In this document: piece after piece, positions 8,974-16,790 of the stretch
How the letters are laid out: every line of letters starts with the position of its first letter
Numbering within the stretch: position 1 is the first letter of the stretch
DNA from: JAHEFU01 sp041395205
GTDB taxonomy: Bacteria; 4484-113; JAFGCY01
Length of the DNA: 64,000 bases
NCBI GenBank assembly: GCA_041395205.1
Contig: JAWLAZ010000002.1
Coordinates: 616,830 to 680,829 of the forward strand
Reading direction: 5' to 3'
Position numbers and translations under genes: made by a program
The notes under the pieces: model-generated
Told to the model about the DNA's origin: nothing
The model's database searches: none
The model's input: only the letters and a program-made list of their open reading frames with translations

Positions 8974-9477
8974 CGTCGCGGGGCGCCGCCGGTACTCACT
9001 TCCGATGGGATATTTCTTCCTGCATTCCTTCGCGACTTCGCGCCTTGGCGTTGAAGAAATCCATACCGCATTGCCTCGTTGTCATTCGAGTCAGGCTGTG
9101 GCGTGACGAGGCGCGCAACCGCGCGAGCAGTAACATGCTCGCCTGCAGGGTTTTATTGGCGCAGAGGCGCAGAGAATGAAGATGCGCAGAGAAATGCGAT
9201 GTCACTGGGCTCATTGCTCAATCGTCATTGCTCATTGCTTCGCGGCATGCTCTCTCAGGCGTCGCGGGGCGCCGACGCTACACGTCTTCACGGTTCACGC
9301 TTCACTCTTCACGGTTCACCCTTCACTTCCGGTCCGGCTTGCGCTGGTCAACCACGCCGAGCTCGCGCTAGACAGGCATGTTGTGCGACCTGCGCCGCAC
9401 CTCCCCGCCTGATCTCCGGCAGCAATGAACTAATCCATCTCCCCACGGGTACTAATCCGCATTGAATTGACTTGCCG
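8974..9477. repeat. Interspersed repeats and 9-bp tandem run
   Basis: Gene-free. It contains ACCGG-type hairpin remnants near 8970-8995 and 9258-9280, and a run of TTCACGGTT/TTCACGCTT units at about 9289-9330 like that at 499-567. Degenerate GAGC/CCTCC hairpins lie near 9358-9420. Confidence 0.7.
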
Positions 9478-9496
9478 CCTCAGCCGAGGCTTCGGC

Positions 9497-9700
9497 GGTC
9501 TGAATCCTCTTGCCATCTCACCCGAGGGCTCGATGGTCTGCAGGATTTCGCGAAACCGGTTCCGCTCAACCTGCGTGGGTCATCCATAGCAAACGGGTCA
9601 CGCTGAAGTTGCAGGTGGTTGGAAGATGCATCGCGCAGGCAGCGAGAAGCTTTGCTTGGAGCTGTACTGCAGACCGACGAACGCTTGCGTGAGTCGGCAG
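9497..9700. repeat. Copy of a roughly 150-bp repeat family (minus orientation)
   Basis: The stretch with GATGCATCGCGCAGGC, AGCGAGAAGCTTTGCTTGGA and CTGCAGACC is the reverse complement of the units at 16363-16690. A looser relative is at 32860-33050. No gene is seen; copies always lie between genes. Confidence 0.7.
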
Positions 9701-9801
9701 AAGAATTCAGACCACTGAGCGCTTGCATCGCGCAAGAGGAGCGGAACTCGTTTCGCTCCGGTTTGCAGACCATCGAGTCTTTGGACGAGATGGCAAAGCA
9801 A

Positions 9802-9830
9802 TTGACGCCGGGCTGCCCGCTCGCTATAAT
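9802..9830 (+). promoter_or_regulatory. Near-consensus promoter of guaB3
   Basis: TTGACG (9802-9807), 17 bases, TATAAT (9825-9830). The start should be near 9837, giving a leader of about 40 bases that carries GAGGAGACGAGG before the ATG. Confidence 0.88.
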
Positions 9831-9877
9831 GCGCAGCTTCACTCGCAGCAGGCGTATTTCGAGGAGACGAGGCAGCC

Positions 9878-11044
9878 ATGGAATTCATGCTTTCCAAGAA
9901 CCGCAAGATCAAGCTGGCCCTGGGGTTCAGCGACATCTCCCTGATCCCCGGCGAGAGCACGGTCGACCCGAATGATGTCGACGTCTCCTGGCAGCTGGGC
10001 GAGCAGAGGTTCGAGCTGCCGATCCTCGCCGCCGCCATGGACGGCGTGGTCGATGTGAATATTGCGCGCATGTTCGGCGAATGGGGCGGGCTCGGAGTGC
10101 TGAACCTCGAAGGCATCTACACCCGCTACGACGACTACCAGGCGATCCTCGACCGGATCGTGGCCGCTGACAACGAGGAGGCCACGAAGATCTTCCAGGA
10201 GATCTACCGCGAGCCGGTCAAGCCTGAGCTGATCGCCAAGCGCATCAGGGAGATCCAGGCCGGCGGCGTGAAGGCTGCGGGCTCGCTGACGCCGGCCGGG
10301 ATGATCAAATTCGGCCAGGTGGCCGAGGACAGCGGGATCGACATCCTCGTGCTGCAGAGCACCGTGACCAGCATGCGCCACCGTTCGAAGAGCGGCAACG
10401 TGCTGGACATCGCCGAACTGATCAACCGCGTCAAGGTGCCGCTGATGGTTGGCAACGTGAGCGGCTATGAGATCACCTACTCGCTGATGGAGGCCGGTGC
10501 GGATGCGATCTTCGTCGGCGTCGGGCCGGGCCAGGCCTGCACCACCCGCGGCGTGACCGGCGTGGGCGTGCCGCAGATCACCGCCACCGCGGACTGCGCG
10601 GCGGCCCGTGACGACTTCTACGTGCAGACCGGCAAGTACGTCGCGATCATCACCGACGGCGGGATGCGCAAGGGCGGCGAGATCTGCAAGGCGCTGGCCA
10701 CGGGTGCCGACGCGATCATGACCGGCAGCATCTTCGCCGGCTGCCCGGAGAGCCCAGCCACCCCCTACCACTGGGGCATGGCGACACCGGACCCGAACCT
10801 GCCGCGTGGCACGCGGGTCAAGAGCGACGTGCATGTGCCGCTCAAGCAGGTGCTGTTCGGGCCCAGCCAGGTGACCGATGGCACGCAGAACCTCGTGGGT
10901 GCGATCAAGAGCTCGATGGGCCTGTGCGGCGCGCAGACGATCCGTGAATTCCACAATACGGACATCGCCTTCAGCTTCAGCTTCATGACGGAAGGCAAGG
11001 CGCTGCAGATCGGCCAGCAGGTCGGGATGGGCTCGAAGAAGTAG
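9878..11044 (+). CDS. guaB3: GuaB3-type IMP dehydrogenase family protein
   Basis: A 388-residue (beta/alpha)8 barrel of the IMP dehydrogenase/GMP reductase superfamily. It lacks the CBS pair of ordinary GuaB and matches the GuaB3 pattern: LPILAAAMDGVV, GGLGVLNLEGIYTRYDD, KPELIAKRIREIQ. The catalytic loop has GPGQACTTRGVTGVG, where the Cys would form the thioimidate with the nucleotide. Further on are ITDGGMRKGGE (phosphate site) and the late FGPSQVTDGTQNLVGA. GuaB3 proteins are typical of actinobacteria, cyanobacteria and relatives; IMP oxidation to XMP in GTP synthesis is the likely role, though some were long called 'related protein'. A strong promoter and ribosome site suggest high expression. 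Confidence 0.9.
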   Translation: MEFMLSKNRKIKLALGFSDISLIPGESTVDPNDVDVSWQLGEQRFELPILAAAMDGVVDVNIARMFGEWGGLGVLNLEGIYTRYDDYQAILDRIVAADNEEATKIFQEIYREPVKPELIAKRIREIQAGGVKAAGSLTPAGMIKFGQVAEDSGIDILVLQSTVTSMRHRSKSGNVLDIAELINRVKVPLMVGNVSGYEITYSLMEAGADAIFVGVGPGQACTTRGVTGVGVPQITATADCAAARDDFYVQTGKYVAIITDGGMRKGGEICKALATGADAIMTGSIFAGCPESPATPYHWGMATPDPNLPRGTRVKSDVHVPLKQVLFGPSQVTDGTQNLVGAIKSSMGLCGAQTIREFHNTDIAFSFSFMTEGKALQIGQQVGMGSKK

Positions 11045-11277
11045 GCAGGAACACAAAGCTCATGCGCCAGGATGGAAAAAGGCCCCGGGGCCTGAGCACG
11101 GCTCTGTGAGGAGCCGGGGAAGAATCCCGGGGACAACCGGTTCATTATACCGGGAGCAACCTTCCCTGGCTGCTGAGCACGACGTCCATTGAATACTCAG
11201 GCCGCCGGTTTTGCACGGAATTCGCCAATAATCGAAATCAGCTCGCCTTAGTACTTCCGGCTCTTGTCAGACACGAC
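11045..11277. other. Hairpin-rich intergenic region after guaB3
   Basis: GGCCCCGGGGCC (11081-11092), CGGCTC/GAGCCG (about 11100-11116) and CCGGG/CCCGG hairpins follow each other. None has a T tract on the plus strand, so termination here is uncertain. No gene is seen. Confidence 0.5.
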
Positions 11278-11283
11278 TATAAT
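11278..11283 (+). promoter_or_regulatory. -10 box TATAAT upstream of the paralogue pair
   Basis: Perfect TATAAT; the -35 at normal distance is poor (TTCCGG at 11255-11260). It implies a leader of about 77 bases containing a CCGCG/CGCGG hairpin. Confidence 0.5.
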
Positions 11284-11366
11284 CAGGTATGGTAATATCT
11301 GCTACCGCGTAAGTGCGCGGTCCCATCAGTCTTTATCAAGCTGATTATTCGGAAGAGGTTTTACTA

Positions 11367-12146
11367 GTGCTAGAGCATATCGACCGTCGGCTCGCGCAAT
11401 TCTGCGATCCTGTCCGGGAAAACATCTACACCCGCGACCGGACTGCGTGCGACCAGATTCTCACTGAGGCCTGGCGCTGGCTGTCGCAGCAGAAGATTTC
11501 CTCTGACGAACTGCAGGCCATGAAGATGGTGCTGCACTTCCTGGAGTTCCAGGTCAGCGATGCCTTCACCGAGGACAAGGACCAGCAGCGCCAGCAGATC
11601 CTCTATGTGCTGCGCAGCATGAGTGAGCCGATCATCGACCCGCTCTCCTCCGTGATGCAGGCCCGGATCCTCCTGACCCTGCGCTGCTGGGCACACCGCT
11701 CCTACGACGTGCGGCTCTCGCTCAAGCAGTTCCAGCAGTGGTTCAACATGATTCCCGAGATCGACATCGATTCCAAGTGCTGGAACTACATCTCGTTCTG
11801 GGCCTTTGATACGCGCGCCGATGACTACCTGAAGGCCGCCTACCGCTACTTCCTCACCAGTCCGCTGGACTTCATGGTGGACTTCAGCCGCCAGCGCCTG
11901 AAGGTGATGGTCGGGCTGATCGAGGGTACCTGCAAGGTGCGCGACGTGGAGCGCCTGATCGAGCTGATGCCGCACTACTACCACATCCGCTGGTTCATGA
12001 AGAACATCATCCCGTTCTGCAAGCGCCTGCAGCTCTGGACCCCCGCGCTCGAGGGGGCCTTCAGCGTCAAGAGCCGCGAGCTGATGGAATCGCCGCAGGT
12101 CCCGCCGCGCACCGTGCCGCAGGGCCGCAAGATCCTCAACTTCTGA
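11367..12146 (+). CDS. Conserved helical protein of unknown family (first paralogue)
   Basis: A 259-residue soluble protein with no signal peptide or known domain. It is rich in Trp and aromatic motifs: LRCWAHRSYD, NYISFWAFDTR, AYRYFLTSPLDFMVDFSRQR, LIELMPHYYHIRWF, and the C-terminal LNF. The gene 57 bases downstream repeats all of these and also ends LNF, so the pair arose by tandem duplication. I chose GTG 11367: GGAAGAGG lies 8 bases before it and the paralogue starts at the matching residue. The upstream frame start at 11313 adds residues absent from the paralogue. It follows GuaB3, but a functional link is unknown. Confidence 0.75.
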   Translation: MLEHIDRRLAQFCDPVRENIYTRDRTACDQILTEAWRWLSQQKISSDELQAMKMVLHFLEFQVSDAFTEDKDQQRQQILYVLRSMSEPIIDPLSSVMQARILLTLRCWAHRSYDVRLSLKQFQQWFNMIPEIDIDSKCWNYISFWAFDTRADDYLKAAYRYFLTSPLDFMVDFSRQRLKVMVGLIEGTCKVRDVERLIELMPHYYHIRWFMKNIIPFCKRLQLWTPALEGAFSVKSRELMESPQVPPRTVPQGRKILNF

Positions 12147-12203
12147 AGCCGGGCGCAGGCGTCCTCGGCTAGAATCTTTGCACCCCGTTCCCGGCTGGCA
12201 GGC

Positions 12204-13005
12204 ATGATCCAACACCTCGACAACTGGCTGGCGCAGTACCGCACCCCCTTCTGGGAGGCGATCTATCTTGACAACAACGCGGCCTGCCAGGCCAGCCTGC
12301 AGCAGGCGCGCGATGCGCTGGCGAATGCGCCCTTCAGCGAGGATGAGCGCCAGGCGCTGGGGGTCTACGTCGACTTCATGCAGTACCAGCTCAAGCACTA
12401 CTTCGCTGCCAACGCCATGCAGCGCGCCGAGCTGGCCCGCGGGCAGATCGTCAGCATCAGCATGGCCAGCCGCGGCCCGCTGGCAACGGTGATGGAGGCC
12501 CGCTGCAGCCTGACCCAGCGCTGCTGGGCACACGCGATGCACGGGATCGGGATCCCGCGCGGGCATGTTGACAGGTTCTTCGGGCAGGTCCCCGAGGAGG
12601 ACCGCGACCACCAGTTGATGAACTACCTCTCCTTCTGGGCCTTCGCGATGCGGGACCTGGACTACATGGAGCAGAGCTACCGCTACTTCCTGCTGGTGCC
12701 GGTGGAGTTCATGGTGGACTTCAGCCGCCAGCGCGTGAAGGTGATGCAGGCCGCGCTGCGCCTGGAGCTGGAACGCCACGACCTGCTGCGCCTGATCGAA
12801 CTGATGCATCCGCCGCCAACTGATGCCGCACCGTATGCATGCCGCCTGGTTCGAGAAGCTGCTGCTGCCGGTGCTGGAGGAAAAGAAGCTGATCAGCGAA
12901 TCAACGATCGCGGCCTTCGAGCAGAAGCGCAGCGAACTGCTGGCCCGCCCGCCGGCGGTGCCGCCGCGCAGCCAGAGCCCGGGGAAGATCTCGCTGAACT
13001 TCTAG
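12204..13005 (+). pseudogene. Second paralogue, broken by a 19-bp insertion
   Basis: Residues 1-201 match the upstream gene (LTQRCWAHAMHG, NYLSFWAFAMRD, EFMVDFSRQRVKVM, LRLIELM) in the first frame. The rest (MHAAWFEKLLLPVLEEKKL to KISLNF, stop at 13003-13005) is in another frame. The joint holds AACTGATGC twice, at 12799-12807 and 12818-12826. Removing 19 bases between them restores LIELMPHRMHAAWF, which aligns with LIELMPHYYHIRWF of the paralogue. Without repair, the first frame runs on to 13013 with an unrelated Ala/Gly-rich tail. The gene is either recently inactivated, able to revert by slippage, or affected by an assembly error. Confidence 0.75.
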
Positions 13006-13014
13006 TGGAATAGT

Positions 13015-13238
<224 letters not shown>

Positions 13239-13239
13239 T

Positions 13240-14097
13240 TCAGCTCAGTCCGACGAGGCCGGCGACGTAGCTCTGGCGGCTGCTGTGCTTGAGCGCCACC
13301 GCGATCAGCGCGGCCTTCAGCACCTCCGTCCAGTGCGAGCCGAGCACGCTCATGTGCTCAGCGCGGCCGCCCGGCAGGGGCTCGCCGAAGCGCTCGAAGA
13401 ACACCGCCATGTGCATCACGATCTGCGGATTGACGATGTGCGAGGAGGTCAGCACGCGGTCCAGCCTTGTGTAGGGGATCTCGAGCACGCTGTTCTCGCC
13501 CCAGATGCTGCTGGCTTCACGGTCCCGGCGCACGAGGATCAGGCGGCGGTCGGTGATGCAGAGAGCGCGGCCGTTCTTGCCGCTCAGTTCATGGCGGATC
13601 TGCTCGTCATCCTCGAGCATGAAGTTCACCTTGCGGCCGAGCTCCTCGGGCAGCTCACTGCGGGTGCGCGCCGCCGGGAGGTCGATCAGCAGGCGGTCCT
13701 CCTGCAGCTGGATCTGGTACTGCAGCTCGAGGATCAGCTGGAAGGCGGTGTCGATGGCGTCGTTCTCACCGAACCACTCGGCGAAGACCTGGCCCTGGGC
13801 ATTCGTCAGCTTGAGCTTGAAGCCGCTGGGACGCGTACCGTTGATGTAGTGGGGGCAGAGGTCGTCAATCTCGAGACCGCAGATTTCCCTGAGGCTGATC
13901 TCACGCACGCGGATGGAGCGCTTGAGAAAGTTCGAGCGCATACTGAGGTCTAGTAACCTCTGGTCCGTCAGAGCGAGAGCCTGGCTCTGCGTCACCAGCA
14001 CATCATGCAGGAGGAGTTCTCCTTCCTGCAGCTGGTCCTTGATCGCCTTCCCAAATACTCCCGATGACTGACTAGTCCTGTTATTCCAGGGAGCCAT
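13240..14097 (-). CDS. Protein with two PH-like domains
   Basis: A 285-residue soluble protein with two similar halves. Each carries the bacterial PH/GRAM-type signature in which a strand reads (A/C)L(A/C)(L/I)TD(Q/R)RL: ALALTDQRLLDLS near residue 45 and ALCITDRRLILVRRD near 185. Such domains in bacteria usually bind phospholipid or act as protein-interaction modules; the target here is unknown. No signal peptide or membrane helix. The ATG at 14097 has only weak ribosome-site complementarity (TTAGTGG) and is preceded by an AT-rich stretch (14100-14175) that probably carries its promoter. It is transcribed alone. Confidence 0.7.
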   Translation of the reverse strand: MAPWNNRTSQSSGVFGKAIKDQLQEGELLLHDVLVTQSQALALTDQRLLDLSMRSNFLKRSIRVREISLREICGLEIDDLCPHYINGTRPSGFKLKLTNAQGQVFAEWFGENDAIDTAFQLILELQYQIQLQEDRLLIDLPAARTRSELPEELGRKVNFMLEDDEQIRHELSGKNGRALCITDRRLILVRRDREASSIWGENSVLEIPYTRLDRVLTSSHIVNPQIVMHMAVFFERFGEPLPGGRAEHMSVLGSHWTEVLKAALIAVALKHSSRQSYVAGLVGLS

Positions 14098-14219
14098 CCA
14101 CTAACAGTTTACACAATTAACCTTTCCTTTACAAATAATAAAAAATAAATCCAGCTAAAATAGGCAAATCTACACTGACTGTCGGTTAAATTCCCATCAA
14201 ATTGCTACATTTCGCACAT

Positions 14220-14807
14220 TCAGAGCAGGGATATTCCGGCTTTTTCCAGCATCTGCGCCGTTCTGACCAACGGCAAACCGACGATATTCGGGTAATCGCC
14301 ACTGATCCGCTCGACGAGCAGGCTGCCCAGATCCTGGATGGCGTAGGCACCGGCCTTGTCCCAGGGCCGGGCCCGATCAAGGTAGCGCTGCAGAGCTTCC
14401 TGCGGCAGCTCACGGAAGCGGACCTCCGTCCGCTCCAGCTCCTGCAGGCAGAGCCCATCTGCGCTGCGCTGCAGCACGACGGCGGTGGCAACGTGGTGCA
14501 CGCGGCCGCTGAGCAGGCTCAGCATGCGCAGGGCATCCGTCGGATCGGCGGGCTTGCCGAGGCGGTGCTCGTCGAGCAGCACCATGGTGTCGGCACTGAG
14601 CACGAGGCTCTCCGGGTTGGCGAGGCTGACCGGCCGGCCCTTGCGCCGCGCCAGCTCCAGCATGCGTGCCGGGAAGTCGCCGATGGAGGCTTCCGCGAGC
14701 ACGGCGTCCTCATCGAGCTCCGGGCCGGTTTCCACTGAGTAAGTGACGCCGATGCTGTCCAGCAGGGCACGACGGCGCGGGGACTGTGAGGCGAGGATCA
14801 GCTGCAT
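14220..14807 (-). CDS. maf: Maf family nucleoside triphosphate pyrophosphatase
   Basis: A 195-residue Maf/YhdE-type protein. Visible motifs: LILASQSPRRRALL at the N-terminus, ESLVLSADTMVLLDE (the SADT box that binds metal and base) near residue 65, DKAGAYAIQDLGSLLVERI, and GDYPNIVGLPL near the end. Maf enzymes hydrolyse dTTP, UTP or modified NTPs to monophosphates, a housecleaning role that can halt division when overproduced. The start at 14807 fits the family. There is no Shine-Dalgarno sequence, but TAGAAT ends 8 bases upstream of the ATG, so the mRNA is probably leaderless. It is divergent from the nucleotidyltransferase gene, 40 bases away. Confidence 0.92.
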   Translation of the reverse strand: MQLILASQSPRRRALLDSIGVTYSVETGPELDEDAVLAEASIGDFPARMLELARRKGRPVSLANPESLVLSADTMVLLDEHRLGKPADPTDALRMLSLLSGRVHHVATAVVLQRSADGLCLQELERTEVRFRELPQEALQRYLDRARPWDKAGAYAIQDLGSLLVERISGDYPNIVGLPLVRTAQMLEKAGISLL

Positions 14808-14814
14808 CCGGGGG

Positions 14815-14841
14815 ATTCTAGCGGCTGCTGCAATGTAAGAT
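14815..14841. promoter_or_regulatory. Back-to-back -10 boxes between maf and the nucleotidyltransferase
   Basis: The minus-strand TAGAAT (14815-14820) ends 8 bases from the maf ATG. The plus-strand TAAGAT (14836-14841) ends 7 bases from the ATG at 14848. Only 40 bases separate the two genes, so both transcripts would be leaderless. The -35 elements are weak. Confidence 0.55.
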
Positions 14842-14847
14842 TGAGCA

Positions 14848-15570
14848 ATGGCGCATACAGTCAAGGGCATCATCCTCGCCGGCGGCACGGGCAGCCGGCT
14901 CTTCCCGCTCACACGCGTGACCAACAAGCACCTGCTGCCGGTCGGGCGCAAGCCGATGATCTTCCACCCGATCGAGAAGCTGATCGAGGCCGGCGTGCAG
15001 GACATCCTGATAGTGACCGGCACCGAGCACATGGGGGCGGTGGTCGGCCTCCTGGGCAGCGGCAAGGACTACGGCTGCCGCTTCACCTACAAGGTGCAGG
15101 ATGAAGCGGGCGGGATCGCCCAGGCGCTCGGGCTGGCGCGCAACTTCGTCGGCAGCGACCGGATGTGCGTGATCCTCGGTGACAACATCTTCGAGGACCC
15201 GATCACGGATGCCGTGCGCGAGTTCAGCGAGGCAGCGGCAGGCAGTGCGCGGCTGATGCTGAAGCCCGTGGATGACCCGCAGCGCTTCGGCGTTGCCACC
15301 GTCGAGGGTGACAGGATCACGAAGATCGTGGAGAAGCCGGCGGAACCGGAGAGCAACCTGGCGGTGATCGGCGTGTACATGTATGACAACGGCGTGTTCG
15401 ACGTGATCTCGACGCTGAAGCCCTCGGGGCGTGGCGAGCTGGAGATCAGCGATGTCAACCAGCACTACGTCGAACAGGGCATGGTGAGTTACAGCGTGCT
15501 CAGTGGCTGGTGGACGGACGCCGGCACCTTTGAAAGCCTCGCCCAGGCTAACCGGCTCGTGGGGGAATAG
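14848..15570 (+). CDS. Sugar-1-phosphate nucleotidyltransferase (RmlA-like)
   Basis: A 240-residue nucleotidyltransferase. It has the N-terminal GIILAGGTGSRLFPLT signature that binds the NTP triphosphate, then NKHLLPVGRKPMIFHPIEKL, CVILGDNIFED (metal-binding Asp of the GDN motif), VEKPAEPESNLAVIGVYMYD and WWTDAGTFESL. This is the short form of glucose-1-phosphate thymidylyltransferase and relatives, which make NDP-sugars for surface polysaccharide. Substrate cannot be read from sequence. No other sugar genes are nearby. It has no Shine-Dalgarno site and is probably leaderless, from TAAGAT at 14836-14841. Confidence 0.88.
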   Translation: MAHTVKGIILAGGTGSRLFPLTRVTNKHLLPVGRKPMIFHPIEKLIEAGVQDILIVTGTEHMGAVVGLLGSGKDYGCRFTYKVQDEAGGIAQALGLARNFVGSDRMCVILGDNIFEDPITDAVREFSEAAAGSARLMLKPVDDPQRFGVATVEGDRITKIVEKPAEPESNLAVIGVYMYDNGVFDVISTLKPSGRGELEISDVNQHYVEQGMVSYSVLSGWWTDAGTFESLAQANRLVGE

Positions 15571-16030
15571 GAGCTACCCGCTTAAGCGGGGAGGCAACGG
15601 GGGTCGGGTTTCGGGTTTCGGTGATCGGCAGATAGGCTCGCATGCGCTCGGGTTGGCAACGGGGACGACTCGGGCGGAGCGGAAGATTATCCATCAGAGC
15701 GATTCCTGGGCTGGCTGAGCACGCAATGGAATATGGCGGGCGTGAACGCCCTTCCACCGCTAGCAGGGCGTTTACGCCCCGGAAATGAGAGTGGCATCTG
15801 CATTTCCAACACGACCCCCGGAATCAGCAGAAGGACCGGCGCCGCCCCGCGGCGATTGGGAGATGGCGCAGCAAGCTGCTAGTGTCCATCCAATACGAGG
15901 AAGCACCGGCGCTGGGACAGTCTATTCCTGCGAACTGACCGTTCGCAGTCCGGCGGGCTGAATGCCCGCGCTCCGCGCCGAGCTGGCGCTCGACCTCCCC
16001 GCCTGGCTTGCGCCAGACCTCCGTGGGCGG
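15571..16030. repeat. Repeat-rich intergenic DNA
   Basis: No gene seen. Parts: palindrome CCCGCTTAAGCGGG (about 15578-15591), and a GGCGTGAACGCC / GGCGTTTACGCC unit (about 15737-15785) also found inverted at 18776-18815. An ACCGG-tagged hairpin (about 15833-15865) follows, then CCTCC-tagged hairpins GAGC/GCTC and CTGGC/GCCAG at about 15979-16022. Confidence 0.7.
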
Positions 16031-16133
16031 GAAATAATCCGCTGCTGTTTTCCGAACAACGGGGGCAGTGCAGCGTCTGGATTATTACCAGTTCGACGAT
16101 ACAGGTTTTCACGACACAGCAACTCCTGACCTG

Positions 16134-16168
16134 GTGAACCCCGCGACGCATCGGGGTTCACTTTTTTT
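16134..16168 (+). terminator. Orphan intrinsic terminator 1
   Basis: GTGAACCCC (16134-16142) pairs with GGGGTTCAC (16153-16161), followed by seven T. There is no protein gene for 560 bases upstream. The 100 bases before it can fold (CGCTGC/GCAGCG at about 16039-16072, CAGGT/ACCTG further on), so a small RNA ending here is possible. Confidence 0.75.
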
Positions 16169-16320
16169 CTTAGCCCGGAAAGTGTTCCCCCCAAAAAGAC
16201 CAGAAACAGTTCCCCTATTTCTTAGAACAAATCCGCAGCGGGGGTGGTCTCTCTAATTACCAGTTCACATTGGCAGTCTTCAGAAACCGCAAGGGAGTTC
16301 TGATTTGACAGCGATGTAAG

Positions 16321-16352
16321 AGGCGCCGATTCAGCCCGGCGCCTTTTCCTTT
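16321..16352 (+). terminator. Orphan intrinsic terminator 2
   Basis: AGGCGCCG (16321-16328) pairs with CGGCGCCT (16337-16344), followed by TTTCCTTTTC. It lies 160 bases after the first orphan terminator, again with no protein gene before it. Confidence 0.7.
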
Positions 16353-16360
16353 TCTAGTTG

Positions 16361-16690
16361 CCCGCTCATGCAAGCATTCGCGGGTCTGCAATGCAGCTCA
16401 AAGCAAAGCTTCTCGCTGATTGCCCCTGCAGGAGATGTTTCGTTTGGGAGATGTAACTTCAGCGCGACCCGGACGGCTTTGCCGGCCGCAGCGCCAGACC
16501 AGATTCTGTTTCCATCTCGTGCAATCCCGCCTTTGGCGGGACTCGATGGTCTGCAATACAGCTCAAAGCAAAGCTTCTCGCTGATTGCGCGATGCGTCTT
16601 CAGGTGCTCAATTGCCAGACTGACATCTGGCCTCCTGTAACTTCAGCGCGACCCGGACGGCTTTGCCGGCCGCAGCGCCAGACCAGTGAA
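16361..16690. repeat. Two tandem copies of the roughly 150-bp repeat family
   Basis: Both copies contain CAGCTCAAAGCAAAGCTTCT (near 16392 and 16558) and a shared block starting AACTTCAGCGCGACCCGGAC and ending GCGCCAGACCAG (near 16448 and 16638). The reverse-oriented copy is at 9497-9700. Confidence 0.8.
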
Positions 16691-16761
16691 CCTTCAGGTG
16701 AACTGGAAACAAAATGCGATGGACCGCGGCAGGCAGCCCATCGCAACACACACACACTGCG

Positions 16762-16780
16762 CCGGAGGATCTACCTCCGG
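16762..16780 (-). terminator. Possible terminator hairpin after the SHOCT operon
   Basis: CCGGAGG/CCTCCGG with a five-base loop, 10 bases after the stop codon. It is followed by a GT-rich run rather than T, so its strength is doubtful. Confidence 0.4.
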
Positions 16781-16790
16781 CTGTTGTCAT

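Noticed and set aside
12800..12830. Selenocysteine or programmed shift in the second paralogue
   Set aside because: The frame is lost through a 19-bp insertion with a duplicated 9-mer, not at a TGA or slippery heptamer.
16100..16140. Resemblance to the SRP RNA word CCAGGTCAGG on the minus strand
   Set aside because: The following GGAAG...AGCAGCC part of SRP RNA is missing, and the terminator is on the other strand.
16068..16256. 62-codon open frame across orphan terminator 1
   Set aside because: It runs through the terminator hairpin and T tract and has no ribosome site or recognisable motif.
16170..16260. Insertion-sequence end (two GTTCCCC words)
   Set aside because: Only two short direct words, no transposase remnant and no inverted partner.
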